Positions 1 to 11,902 of a stretch of 64,000 bases of DNA are shown one piece after another. The stretch is taken from assembly GCA_026724425.1 (NCBI GenBank), contig JAIUCV010000019.1, forward strand, positions 14,888,781 through 14,952,780, given 5' to 3'. This stretch comes from Erythrophleum ivorense. Its lineage: Eukaryota; Streptophyta; Magnoliopsida; Fabales; Fabaceae. Each line of letters begins with the position of its first letter. Position 1 is the stretch's first letter. The translations under genes and the position numbers were made by a program. The notes under the pieces were generated by a model. That model did no database searches. It was not told the DNA's origin and saw only the letters and a list, made by a program, of their open reading frames with translations.

Positions 1-1470
1 ATATTGACATGCAATTGATATGAAGGGGATATTCTTATACGAAACTGAAGCCTCACTTGCTTAAGTGGACAGAAATTTGTCTTGCTCAGCACTTAGGTAG
101 AGTTGGTATTAAGCAGACATAATTTTTTAATCAAGCTTTATTAGTTAAGCATACTTCAAAGCTTATTACTGTTGACTCTGATTCTCTTTTTGCTTGTGTT
201 TTTACATACTAAAAATTATAAAGATTATCATTGTGGGATACTGAATACTCCCTCAATAACGGCGATGGAAGGGAATTCAGAAGTCCTACCTTCTTATATG
301 TGATAATGTTAAATGGTAAGAGGGAGATGATCCTCATATAACTTCATATCTAACCATGACTGGTGATTAATGCAGCCAGACTAACTAGTTTTATATAAAA
401 TGGTTGGTGACCTTATTTTGCATGATTGGGGCATTTGGTATTCTCAGGCTTTAGCCAAACTATATCCCCTACATCTAGCTCGGCATATCTTTCAAGTGTC
501 ATTTTCAATTATAAGTCAGCAAGGTAAATTCTTATGGATAGGTAATGGATCGAATAAGTATACGGCCATTGATGGGTATATTATGTTGTCCAATCTTGCT
601 TTGTCTTGTCCTCAGTTGGGCTTCAAGTGCTACGATGCATTATGGAAATTGAAACTTCCTTTCCGGGTTGTGATATTTGTATGCAAAATTATTGCGGCAA
701 GCTCTTCCTCTTACATCCACTCTCCATGCACATCATATGGTCATTGAGGATTGTTGTCTCTTTTGTTACTCGTGCCTAGGGAGGGTTAATCATTTGTTTT
801 TGCAATATTAGTTTGCTAGAGCAGTATGATTTGGCTCTCCTTTGTCATTATAAGTGGATCACTTGTCACCACCAAATATTTCTCAGTAGTTGTAAATATG
901 GCTTTCACAAACCAGTCATGTTATGAACCAAGTGGCGGGCTATACGGCAATTGTTATTTTAGTATTATATGTTATATGGTTTTCTCGAAATGGCCAAATT
1001 TTTGAAGATCCACATATTGGTCCTAATTTGCTATTCGAATGCTTAATTGTCTCGTATATCAAAATCGAAACACCATGTTATCTCAAGGATTACATCCCAA
1101 AAGTTTGCACATGCGTCAATCATCGCCTCTTAGACCAATTCCCACTCAAGTTAGCTGGCACTCATCATTTTGGTTTGCTCCTCAGAATACCGGGTAGGAG
1201 AATCACCGTGTATTGATTTCATCATGGTTTGGACATACTCTCTCTTGCAAATAGTGTTGGACGGATAAGTTGCATCAATCTCATACCAAGGTTTTCTTTG
1301 ACACAATACGAAATTGTTTACTCTTCTTCATCAGACAATCATTCCTGACGCACATATCCGCTGGTAGGTTTTGTATTTACAATTGCACACTACAGAATTA
1401 TGCATTCTCAATCTGCCTGCAGATCTACAATACTTTTGGCAAGATATTCAACAGTTGACTCATTGCTTTG
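1..1470 (+). mobile_element. Decayed LINE (L1-type) remnant, 3' part
   Basis: The plus strand encodes, in broken frames, the C-terminal part of a plant non-LTR retrotransposon polyprotein. Around 70-330 the reading resembles the end of the reverse transcriptase (WTEICLAQHLGRVGIK, then an asparagine-rich linker). At 400-860 comes the zinc-binding reverse-transcriptase domain (zf-RVT), with KLPFRVVIFVCK, a CLFCYSC cysteine cluster, a HLFLQ motif and ARAVWFGSPLSL. At 923-1030 a segment with VLYVIWFSRNGQIF matches the linker before RNase H. Stops and frame changes occur throughout, so it is dead. The element runs off the left edge of the window. Its 3' end is not certain; sequence up to about 1770 shows no other gene. 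The family call comes from recognised motifs; the exact limits are inferred. Confidence 0.75.
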
Positions 1471-1775
1471 CTTCATTTCATGTTTTGTTGGTACTCTTCA
1501 ACGTCAATCTAAAGAGGACATCAGTTTTTTTGCTTAAGGTTCTTATAACATTATCTTGTAATTTTATATTTGACCTGTTATATTATAAAAAATTATGTAT
1601 AGTTAGAAATTGCTTACTTGGCTTATTGCTATTGTCTAAGATTATCTTCATAGAATATTCCCAAATGTCTACTGTTTTTTCCATCAACTTATACACAAAG
1701 AGAAAGGATGACTTAATTGTTTCCTCATTGCAGACAATAACTGCATAAAAGTTAGGCTAACTCAAGGCTACACAA

Positions 1776-1822
1776 AGATGATATGAGCTATTTTCACCCA
1801 AAAAAAAAAACAGATGATATGA
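1776..1822 (+). repeat. Short poly(A) tract between 11-bp direct repeats
   Basis: The 11-mer AGATGATATGA stands at 1776-1786 and again at 1812-1822. Between them lie 25 bases, gctattttcaccc followed by about eleven A and a C. GAGCTATTT-CACCC plus poly(A) resembles the 3' end of plant L1 elements. The block may be a LINE insertion truncated to its last 25 bases with its target duplication, or the end of the LINE at 1-1470 with a chance repeat. Confidence 0.5.
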
Positions 1823-2048
1823 ACAATAAATGTACGATTAGATATCTTGCGTGGCCTTATGTCCGTACAAGGCATCAAAATGCAATGAACATTTTGTTGA
1901 TGGTACAGAAATTACAGATATAAAAATCTCGAACACAAGTGGGACATTGGTCATAAGAAACGGATATTTGTTCACAGTAAAAGTTAAAGTCCAGCAGATT
2001 GCTATCTGTACAATTCCGAGTTCATATTGTTTGGGTTTACTTTATTGC

Positions 2049-5000
2049 TTACTTTGAATCAATCCCTATGAAAGTCTTTTGTACACCTATCGCACCTTGC
2101 TTGGAGAACACAGCTTCCCTAATATACTTCCTCTTCCTGAGTTTCTTGATTTTCCTTAGCCGTTTGGGGTCAACAATGCTCTTTCTTTTTTCCAACTTCT
2201 CTTTCCTTCCTTCTAAATCAGCTTCAATGGCTTTATTTCTCTTATCATCAGGTAATAAAGCCAATCTGGAAAATTTCTTGGGACTCACTATTCCTAATCT
2301 CTCACTGATGTCCTTGAAAGCAGGAACAAGACCACGTCGGATAAAGCATCCTTCAACAAGCTGTATGGAATTTGATTCTGGGAGATTTGGGGCATCTTTT
2401 AACTCCAGATCCAAGCAAAATGGGGAATCTTTTAACCACATCCTGAGGGAGTGAGCCTTCGCTACAAGGATACCACTGCGTGTCTTACAAGGAAGAAAAG
2501 GCGACCCCATTTCCCAAAGGCACGCCTTCAATGTGTTACTGAGGGAAACCATGTTATATTCTGCTGTTCCTGTTATAAGTACCACTGATTTTGGTGACTC
2601 TGGGTGACCTTGCAAGGAGGCATCCTGCCATAATATTGAAGTCCCAATGTTAGGTGAAAAAAACAAAACAAAACAAGTTTTAACTAAATGATGAACAATT
2701 TCTATGTAATTAATGATGATAAGTTGATAATATGTATGGTTCCTATTGCAAAGTCCCATTGCAAAATTAAATCAAATCCAGCCATCCATGTCTGCAAACA
2801 CAAGTTTTAACAATAATACCAAACCAAAATGAGAAGAATATAGAAAAATAAGTATGCAGCAAGGTTAGATATGGGTGTCTAAGTATTCTTACTTGAGTTT
2901 GCATGGTCTTTGCAGTTTAGATATAATGCTTTAGGCTTCATATAACATGCCATTGTAATGTCACTTACCTCCTTTTTAGACGAAAAAAAGAATTTATTGA
3001 TGAGAAGAGAAAGTAATACACAGAGGTACAAAATAGAGGACAAGGAATCCTCCCCAAACAAAAGAAAGGACATGGGACACCCCTGGAAGATCCAAGCTCT
3101 AACTCAGAAAAGCCTTCCAATCCCTTTGAAGATCCACAAGGCACATGCCCTTAAAAATGCCATTTGCAAAAAGCCACAAAAAGTACATAAAAATAAGAGT
3201 AAATTATACAGACTACTCTTGAATTTTATTGAAACTACACAAATTTTTTCTCTATTTTTAAAATATACACTTTAGTACAATTTTAAATTTTTTTATTAAA
3301 ATATCCCCTATTAACCTAAAAATACAAAATATATATTATATCCAAATATGTACAAATAAAAAGAAAAAGGAGTAGATTTTGTTTTCATTAAATTTAACAA
3401 AAAATATATATAAATTTAGGTTAATGAAAGATATTTTAGCCAAAAATTTAAAATTAAACTAAAGTGTAGCATAATTTTTTTGTTTTGTTTAAGGGAAAGT
3501 TAGTGTATATTTTGAAAATAAAAGAGAAGGCCGTGTAATTTCAACAAAACTCATAAGAAGTCGATATAATTTACTCTAAAAATAATCCTTTTTACCAAAG
3601 AAGATGTGGTAGAAAGAATTGCTGATTGAACACTCCATTCTAACCAAAGGCACTATAAACCATCAAAGACAGCACAATGCCAGATAACTGTACACTCCTT
3701 TTGCCTCCCAAGACCTGTAAACTTGATAGCTTAAAAAAAAAAAAAAACCCAAGATCAACTGGACAAACCCAACTATTATCAAAGAAACCAAATAGCCTAT
3801 TCCAACTATGCCAAGCCACTTCACAATATCAAAAGAGATTATTATTTGCCTCTGAACTCCTAAAACAAATCACACGAACATTAGGTGATAAGGCCTTACT
3901 GGATCTCAGAATTTGAAACAGATCATTTGTATTAATTCCGTTAAGTACTGCAGTCCAAACAAAAGCCTTTACCTTAGAAGGACCTTAACTTTCCAGAAAA
4001 ACTTGCGAAGAGGAAGAGAATTAGTGTTTGGGCTTCAAATCACTTACCCCTTATGCCAAACAAATGTGAATGTTGAAGGCAATTCCGCTCAGTTTTATGG
4101 TCGAATCAATACCAAGTTAAAGGCCAAAGTCACCGTCAAAGAAATTACTCTCTGTTTGATTCAATTTTTTGGCATATTCATTATGCATAAGCTCTGATCT
4201 ATCCAATTCAGTATTTGATATAAGAGTTATTATATGAAGTTTTAAATACCATATATCAGTTTATTTTGATGGCCTATGCACTTTTATAAAGTAATTTACT
4301 TGCAAAAAGTAGCATTAGTGGACCAGCTTCAGACACGTATGCTGCTCTTAAAGATTTTTGTATTTAATTATTTTTATTATTATCATAATCTTACATAGAA
4401 TCTCAGTGGAGAATTATCAATCTGAGATGATTTGTGATTATATAATTTTTTCTCTGAACCATCTGCTTTGTTGATAAATACAGGAAAACCTGAGAAAAAA
4501 GGAAATTTGAAACATACAATTATGCCATTGATCAGAAATTGCAAAGTTTCTATTTGTTAAGAAACAGAGAAAGACCTATGTTCATAAATTTCTAGGAATC
4601 AATTAAAAGAACCAAAAAAAAAAGTCTGGAATCATTTACTGCATTGACATCTAAAACATTCTGCTCTCATCCTTAAACAATGTCAACATACTAGTTGAGT
4701 GAATTTCTAAGGTCATGTGGAATATGTCTTGAAACTTAAAACGCAAGCTTATCACATGAACATGATTCAACCCTACCAAATTCTGAACCTATACTCCACG
4801 CTTTAGTAGGATAAAGGAACTTGCCTGCATGTGGTCAAGCCATAAAGTAAGACCAACGAGAGCTGAACCAGCAGATAATTTTCTAAAATCAGCACCCCAG
4901 TCCTTATCAGCAACTCTACAATTAATAGATACAAGTATCAAGCAATCTAAAAGAGAACACTAGGCAATAACTGTGATAAAACACTTATAGTTAACAGATA

Positions 5001-8000
5001 GTAGATGAGATATATTATGTGTCCAAAAATGAGAATTACTCTTCTAACACCAGAATTCACCATTTGTTTCACAGACTAATTTGGCCACTCTTATTTTTTC
5101 TTTCCTTATTTTTTCTTTTGGTTGTTTTCAATTTATCCAGTTACTCAAAGAACAACTATGTCTCAGCTGTTTCTAACTTCAATAGAGGCACACCACAACT
5201 AAAAAGTTTGGAAAAGAACCTTTGACACCTACCTAAAGATATCATGGCGATATATGCTTCTTTTGATTGCCAATTGGAAAACCCATGATGCAGTGGCCCG
5301 AAGTTCAAATGCCCACAAGAGATCCACCAAAGCATTGACAAAATTAAAGGCTGCATTGTCTTCCAGAGGTTGTAGTCTCTCCAAACATTCGTCCACCTCT
5401 GAAACTAGTGACTCAGATTTTTCTCTCAGAAGCCTATAGATCAAGTAGTATACTTTAATTGGACATTTATAGATGTATATAACATGTGATGCTTCTTCCT
5501 ATTACTATAGAAAACTAATGAGTACCTGATTGGAAGATCAAAGCCAGCAGCCTGGAGTGCATTTAAAAGAATAATGGCCTCATTTGATCCCTGAGACAAG
5601 CTTGCAGCTCTGATAAAGCATGTCCATATTCTGTGGTCTGGTTCCAACCCTACTTCCTTCATCTCCGCAAGCTTTTCAGTTCCAGCTTTAAAATCTCCAT
5701 GTTTGAGATATGCATCAATAACAGAGCTATAAGGTAAGGTATCTGAAACCAATCCAGCAGTTCTCAAGTTTTCAAGGACTTTTTCAGCTTCCCAAGGCTG
5801 CCCAGAGCTGCCATAAGAAACCATAAGCAAATGCATGGTGGCAACTGTGGGCTCTATACCTGCTTCTTTCATCAGGCCCAATAAATTTTCAGCTTTCAGA
5901 TGATCACCAGAATTTCTATAAATTTTCATCATTATATGGTAGAAAGAGCGGTCTAGTCTATAACCATTTGATCTAAGCTCTTCAAAAAGTTCCTCAGCTG
6001 GTTCTAACAGTTCTTGCTTACCAAATGCTGCAATTAAGCTTTTGTATGTATCCAGCTTAGGTTCCATACCCAATCCTCTCATTTCATGCATCAATGTCAA
6101 ACCTTCTTCGGGTCTACGATCTCTGCAGTACATTATAATTAATGTATTATAAGTTTCCTCATCTGGTTTTAGATCAGAATCTTGAATCTTCTGGTATATA
6201 ACAGCCATCTTTTGAAATCCTCAATATCAGAATATAATTTGAGTATGGAATTCCAAATTGAAGATCAGGCTTAAATCCTGCTTCTTCCATCTCACATAAC
6301 ATGGCTTCTACATCCCTTACGCGTTTAGCTTTACATAACAATCTCATCATGATTCTGTAAAGATGCATGGTAGGAAAATAACCTGCAGCTTTCATTCCAT
6401 GGAATACCTTCTGCACCTCAAATAAATTTCCGGCTGAGCAAATGCTTCAAGGATCAACAGTATGGAACTCTTACTTATCTTGAACCCCATATCTTGCAGC
6501 TCCTGAATAACCACGTAAAGCTCACTCAGTCTCCCATCAACAATTAAAGCTTGCAATAGTCCATTTATGGAGTCCACAGTTGGGGAAGGACCATCTCTCA
6601 TCATTGTATTAAAAATAGCTCTAGCTTGCTCATAACATCCACTGAAGGCATAAGCATGTATTAAAGCATTCCAGATTTTTCTATCCACTGTTGAACATCT
6701 TTGCTTAACACTTCCACCAAACTTTCTGCCTTTTGCCATAGCTTTAACTTTCCATAGGCCTCAATAATATCAATATAAACAGATACATTATCAAGTACAA
6801 TGCCTTTTTTTTCTACATAATATAGCAAGTGATGGGCTGTCTCTGGGAATTTCATTCTACAGTAGACAGACACCATGCCCTGGTACAGACAGGTAGAAGG
6901 CTCAAGACCATGGAATCTCATATCAGCAAAAATCTGAGAAGCCATGTCAAAGAGTTCATTCTGCTTGCATTCTTGAATAAGAGACTCATACATAGTGTAA
7001 CTTCTACTAAACAAACCAAGTGCCCGATTATTTTTGTATTCCTCTAAAGCAGCATCTAACTTTTGAGCCTTGCAAAGTATAATGATAAGTGCCTCCGTTA
7101 CAGTTGACTAGAATCTGGAGCATGCTCTTTCAAGAACTCAAGCAGTTGGCATGCTTCTAAATATCTTGCAGAAGAACTATATGAACTCATAATTGATAAT
7201 AGAGTCTCATGATCCAGTTCATAGCCCTTGCAGAGGGCAACTTTCAATGTTTTAGCAGCATGATCAAAGCATTCTCCTTTGACAAGAACAGAAGAAATAG
7301 CTTGTGGATTCATACCACTTAGTTCTTCCAGATCTCTTATAATGCTATCAACAACTTCCCACTTGTTTTCCCTCACAAGGACTCGTAGCAAGGTCTCATA
7401 AAGGGCATTATCTGGTGTGAAGCCCTCACGAACCATTTCCTGATACAACATCATTGCCTTTCTTATCTCATTGAATCTCAGAAAGATATCCAACATAACT
7501 GAATATGCCAAACGATCAGCTTTGATCCCTGACTTAACCATGCAATTAAATGTCTCCTCAGCCTCCACTCTCTTTCCAGCCTTGGCATAACCACATATTA
7601 AAGCACTATACAAATGCAAAGTGGGCTTCACTCCTGCATCCAACATTTCAGACATCACATTTGCAGCTTCCACTATCTTATTTGCTTTTCCTAGTGAATC
7701 GATTAAAACAGTATATGTAACAGCATCAGGATTTCGGCCAGATAATTTCATCTCTCTGTAAAGCTGCAGAGCTCGGTCATACTGGCCTTGCTTTCCATAC
7801 ATGTTTATGATTGTGTTGTATGTCATCTCATCTTGACCAAACCCCATTTTCACCATTTCTTCACAAATATCCCTTACCTTCTCTGCATTTCCTTCTTTTG
7901 AAAAAGCATACAATAAGGATTATACGTTACTGCATCAGGGAAAAACCCTTTAGATTCCAATTCTTTAAATAGATGCTCAGCCTTTACAGAAAGGCCACAT

Positions 8001-9160
8001 CTACCATATACTGAAATCATAGCATTGTATGTCCATAGATCAGGCTGACAATTACTTCTCTCCATATCGTTAAAAATCTTGACTGCTTCCTCCAAATTGG
8101 ACTCTCGCGAATAAGCGCTTATAAGGGTATTATAAGTAATTATATCTGGCCTAAGACCCGACCTCCTAACTTCATCTAAAATTTGAAGAGCTAAATCAGG
8201 CACCATACCACCGGACTTCATCCTGGCATTAATCAAAGTATTGAAACTCACCAGGTCCGGTTCGCATCCTCGTTCACGCATTAAATCAAGCAGTTCTTGT
8301 ACCTTGTTGAACCGACCATTCCGCGCATAAACACCCATCATCGCATTGTAGACTTGGACTGAATTGCCTATGTCTAACTCAGCCCGAGTGAATATTTCCA
8401 CTGCTAATGCTTCTTGATTAGCTTTTCCCAGCACCGACAAGATAGTCGCGAGCATCCTCGCATTCGGTGAGTACCAATGCCGCAAATTTAACCATTCATA
8501 GACCTCAAGTGCACGTTGCCAGCTCGTTTGCCCAACCCATTTCACTACAAAGCAAAAATCAGTTGGCGTCATCTGCACTTTCCGATCGTCCAATACATCC
8601 GCTACGAAATCCTCAGACTTCAACTCTAGAATCCTATCCGTCAAATACTTCACTCTCTCCCTCCAATCCTTCGCTCTTTTAAGCGCCAATTTGTTCATTT
8701 TCTTAACCCTCGTCTTGCTAGGCCTCCCCAGCGCTTCCTGGGTTTCATCATTCGCATCAATAGGTGAAACGTTATCTGGTTTCTTCTGTGTTTCCTCTTG
8801 GGCCTCAAAAATATCTGCACCTTCAATGGATGAAGAAGCATCCTTGTCTTCCACATGGGTATTTGTAGAAGGGTAGATTTCTGAGAGCTTCAAGTGGGGG
8901 TATCTGATTGAAGGCGAGGCTCTGCTGTAGGTGAACTTCTGTGTAGTGGCACTCTTGGGATTCTCATTATCACTATGATTGAGTTCTTCAGAGCCATTAC
9001 TAGTGGCGTCGACAATAGGCCAAGCTGCAGAGGTTGAAGAGCAAGGAAAAGGAAGAGCAGTGTTTCGCAGCAGCTTGGAACAAGATGAAGACTTCGAATT
9101 TGAATCGGCTCGCTGAACAAAGGAAATGGGTGCCAAGGGCAGCACTCCTGAAACCAACAT
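2049..9160 (-). CDS. EMB1270: EMB1270-like chloroplast PPR-SMR protein, four exons, six apparent 1-bp deletions
   Basis: Homologue of Arabidopsis At3g18110 (EMB1270), a P-type PPR protein needed for embryo development and reported to act with CFM2 in plastid group II intron splicing. Exons, read from the minus strand: 9160-5526, 5433-5233, 4915-4825 and 2624-2049. The ATG at 9160 opens a Ser-rich, transit-peptide-like N terminus, followed by a basic region (RVKKMNKLALKRAKDWRERV), more than twenty PPR repeats (for example ITYNTLISAYSRESN) and a C-terminal SMR-like region (ALVGLTLWLDHMQ, VVLITGTAEYN). The start of SMR lacks the usual LDLH motif. Six single missing bases, near 7918, 7101, 6692, 6434, 6262 and 6211, break the frame. 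Restoring one base each makes every splice phase fit and gives about 1502 residues (Arabidopsis 1440). No in-frame nonsense codon was seen otherwise. It may be a real gene with consensus errors or a very young pseudogene. Confidence 0.9.
2970..4039 (-). mobile_element. 5'-truncated L1-type LINE with 9-bp target duplication
   Basis: The insertion is bracketed by TCACTTACC at 2961-2969 and 4040-4048. Read on the minus strand it starts inside the zf-RVT region: KAFVWTAVLNGINTNDL, then CEVAWHSWNRLFGFFDNSW, typical of the C terminus of plant L1 elements. It then runs through a 3' untranslated region ending with atcaataaattc and a short A-rich tail (3000 down to 2970). The reading frame is broken. 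The intact empty site, GGTAAGTGA, is present once at 44204-44212 in the duplicated intron, which proves the insertion and dates it after the duplication. A MITE interrupts it at 3196-3577. Confidence 0.88.
3196..3577. mobile_element. MITE with long terminal inverted repeats, nested in the LINE
   Basis: A 382-base AT-rich element starting AGAGTAAATTATA and ending with the reverse complement of AGAGTAAATTATATCGAC. The inverted similarity continues, with mismatches, for at least 45 and perhaps 75 bases per side. It is flanked by a perfect direct repeat, AAAAATA, at 3189-3195 and 3578-3584, or 8 bp if the adjoining T is counted. The target length would fit hAT-type transposition, but the superfamily is not certain. 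It has no coding capacity. Confidence 0.8.
4916..5232 (-). other. EMB1270 intron 2 (GT-AG, phase 2)
   Basis: Donor TTTAG|gtaggt, acceptor attgtag|AGTTGC. It splits an Arg codon (AG|A), joining HDIFR to VADKDWGADF. Most of the intron aligns by eye with 42750-43072 of the duplicate, which shows the duplication was genomic rather than a retrocopy. Confidence 0.9.
5434..5525 (-). other. EMB1270 intron 1 (GT-AG, phase 2)
   Basis: A 92-base intron with donor ATCAG|gtact and acceptor ctatag|GCTTC. It splits an Arg codon (AG|G), joining FDLPIR to LLREKSES. The decayed paralogue at 42.2-42.5 kb has the same intron, enlarged by about 250 bases. Confidence 0.9.
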
Positions 9161-9766
9161 GTCTGGTAGAGGGAAAATCGGGTGGGGATATATTATAAAC
9201 GAAGAAGATATTTTATGTAATTTCCAGAAGTATATATTTTTTATTTTACATTATATTGGTGCACATTTGTCTCTTAATTACATTTAAAATTAAATTTTCA
9301 CCTTTCATATTTTAGAAAAATAAAATTATATGCAAATAAAAATATTACTGAAATAAATAATATTTATAAAATAAAAAAATATTAGTATAAATTTTTAAAT
9401 CTCTAATGTCAACAAATAAATTATGACAGAATAAAATTATAAATTAGAGGCAAGTGTAATTTTTATATTTTTATTATTTTTAATTAAGATATAATAAATA
9501 TATGATTTTTTAAAATAATATGATAAGTATATAATTTAATTTAATACACTTGTTATATTTTAATAAATTTAATAGTAAATATATAAATAATTGTATATAA
9601 TTTTTTTTTCTAAAATTATGTATTGGATATCTAAAAGTAATAAGATTTCAATAGTAAATCATATTTATATTATATATTTTATTAATTAATGTGGAAAAAA
9701 AAAATATATATATATATATATATAGTAGTACCGTTATTTTAGCATTTGATGTGTGATAGATATATG

Positions 9767-9800
<34 letters not shown>

Positions 9801-11038
9801 AAAAAAAAAAGAATACAATATTGGTAATGTTTTTTGAGTGACACTTTTTCTGGACTTGAATGTCAAGGAATTGATGTATCTGAATTTAATTTCTATATTG
9901 ATTCTTTTCTCCAAATTTAATGCCTCCTTATTAAAATAATACTATGTTAAAATAATAGTTTCATTAATCAAATTATTTATGATCAAATATATGATATCGG
10001 TTAGGACTGTGTATAAAATATAAATGATATTGCTTCTTTTCCCTAATGATAAATAAAAATCCCCTTATATATTTTAAAGGCTTTTCCCTTCATGTTCTCG
10101 TTCCCTTCTCGGTGCGAGTTCCTTTATACTTGCCTGGTCTCCAAAATACAAGAATTTTATATACTGCCTAACTCCTACGTTGTTCATCAACACATTAAAA
10201 AGAAAATCTAAATATCCAAATTTAATAATGAGTACGTTTTAAACATGATCATTCCAAAACCAAAGATTTTAAATTTTAGTCTTCAAAAGAAGTGAGGAAA
10301 AGTACAATTACCCACTTTGATTTTTTTTCCCCCAGTTGTAACGTCCTTCTCAAATTATATAAATTTGCAATTAATTCCTTGATCTATTAAACCCTTTGTA
10401 TTAAGCCCACTACGAACTTGCTTTTTGTATTTAAAATTTGACATAATTATAGACAATTCTTTGATGGAAATTATTTATCAAATTTTAAGCAAAATTCGGA
10501 TATCAGTGACATACCTTAAAGCTATCCTTCTAACTTCTTTCTCTCTCCTCTTCTCCCTTTTTTGGTCAATACATAAAAATTTATAAAGGCTCTAACATTA
10601 TTGTAAATCATCAATTGGCTTCAAGGCAATTGATAAGTCAATCTTTTTTTTTTTCTTAATTATTATTTACGCCCTTTTTGTTTATAATTTTTGCTCATTT
10701 TCTTGCTTACCTACTTTGCTGTCTGTATGAAATGGATGATTAATTCCATCATCCATGGAAACATTATGTGAAGTCTCATTATATAAAATTGCTTGATACA
10801 TTTAGAAAAAAAAAGATTTATGTGAAGAGATTATTATTCAAATGAAGGATAAAAACAATTTTGGAAATTAATTATTTGGTAAAAGTTTTTTTTTAATTTC
10901 ATTAATTTAATATATCAACTGTATTTAGATGATAATATTCATCAACATATTTTGGTAATGAGTTTTGCATCTAAAATACTTTACCCAACCCATTTAACCA
11001 AGGAGTACTATTAATCTAACCATTGCCTATAGACAATG
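9161..11038. other. Intergenic region, likely EMB1270 promoter side
   Basis: About 1.9 kb of very AT-rich DNA upstream of the EMB1270 start. No gene or conserved protein motif is visible. The promoter of the minus-strand gene should lie in the part nearest 9161; ATATATTATAAA around 9187-9198 is a possible TATA element but cannot be confirmed. Confidence 0.5.
9704..9798. repeat. Two (TA)n microsatellites
   Basis: Alternating TA tracts at about 9704-9723 and 9770-9798, separated by 46 bases of ordinary sequence. They are likely length-polymorphic. Confidence 0.9.
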
Positions 11039-11822
11039 ACACAGCTAGGATCCCAATCTTGGATGAAGTTGATATGATTTCTTTTGTAAATATATTTTTC
11101 ATATTTTATTTTAGTTATTAGAATTTCATGCTGAAATTTTAATTTATATTTTTAGGTTTGATATCTTGCTTTGATGTCAATTTTTCCTTTAAAGATTACA
11201 TATTCTATTTTTAAAAAAAGTATACTTTCATAGTATATTTTTAGAATAAAATGGTAGAAATTGAAATTATAATTTTATCTCTTTATCTCTATATTCATAA
11301 TAAATAATAACATTATAGTGCAACCCATACTTATGATGTAACAACTTTGCATTTAATCTAAGTGGCCCAAATAAGTTTCTAAATTTCAAATTGAGTTTAG
11401 AAATCACTTCAAGAAGCTAAAAAATTGAAGTTAGGTGTGATATCACATTTTGGAAGCTCATACCCAAAGAAAAAGAAAAGAAGATAAGGTGAAAATAAAT
11501 ATTAAAAAAAAAAGAGAGAGACAAAGAGAGAGAGAGAAGAAGAAGATAAGAGAAGGAATAGGGAAAATAATAAGGACAACAACAACAATAATAAGTATTT
11601 TTGTGAGAGTTACAATATATAATACATGTGTTGGGTTCAATGATTCGAGTTAAAATGTTAAATAATAAAAGGAATTATATAATACATGAATGGATCCAAT
11701 GGGTTCAAATTTAAAAAATATATATATAAGGGCATATAACATCAAAAATCAATATCATATACATAGAAACTATGAAAAATTCAAGGGGCCATGTACCCCC
11801 TCAAATGAATGTGGCTTTGCCC
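11039..11822. mobile_element. Dispersed TIR element, copy 1
   Basis: About 780 bases collinear with 54364-55160. Shared landmarks in order: a GCTAGGATCCC or GCCAGGACCCC start, TGATTTCTTTTGTAAATAT, a purine-rich tract (aagaaaagaagataag), the trinucleotide run aacaataata, TTATATAACACATG-like sequence and the end GGCTTTGCC. In copy 2 the ends form an imperfect inverted repeat (GTGGtggAGCCAgG and GTGGcaaAGCCAaG). It has no protein-coding content. It looks like a non-autonomous DNA element; no clear target duplication was found. Confidence 0.7.
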
Positions 11823-11902
11823 ATTACCTTTAGATTGAAGATGTCTAATATTATAGTGAGTCACAATGCTATGCTTCATCGTATTTATAATATGTCATTA
11901 AA

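Larger units (their letters stand above)
2625..4824 (-). other. EMB1270 intron 3, GC-AG type, with nested LINE and MITE
   Basis: The 91-base exon ends CACATGCAG and is followed by gcaagt, a non-canonical GC donor. The acceptor is attatggcag|GATGCC. Joining in phase 0 gives LDHMQ-DASLQGHPESPKS, as in the Arabidopsis protein. The decayed duplicate has the same GC donor at 43164-43165. Of the 2.2 kb, 1,070 bases are a later LINE insertion plus MITE. Confidence 0.88.

Noticed and set aside
1371..1748. 125-residue frame on the plus strand
   Set aside because: Lies after the LINE relic, overlaps another frame, and has no recognisable domain or codon pattern.
2958..3275. 105-residue plus-strand frame with a Lys-rich sequence
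   Set aside because: Antisense to the LINE 3' region and runs into the MITE; a by-product of repeat sequence.
7874..7935. An intron between the first two EMB1270 frames
   Set aside because: The protein sequence continues without a gap (VTYN then LLYAFSKEGN); a one-base loss explains the frame change, and no donor or acceptor fits.
9648..9914. Small Ile/Tyr-rich protein
   Set aside because: Translation of (TA)n microsatellites; not a gene.
11458..11653. Short Lys/Arg-rich or hydrophobic proteins on either strand
   Set aside because: They come from a purine-rich, low-complexity tract in the dispersed element; no coding signal.
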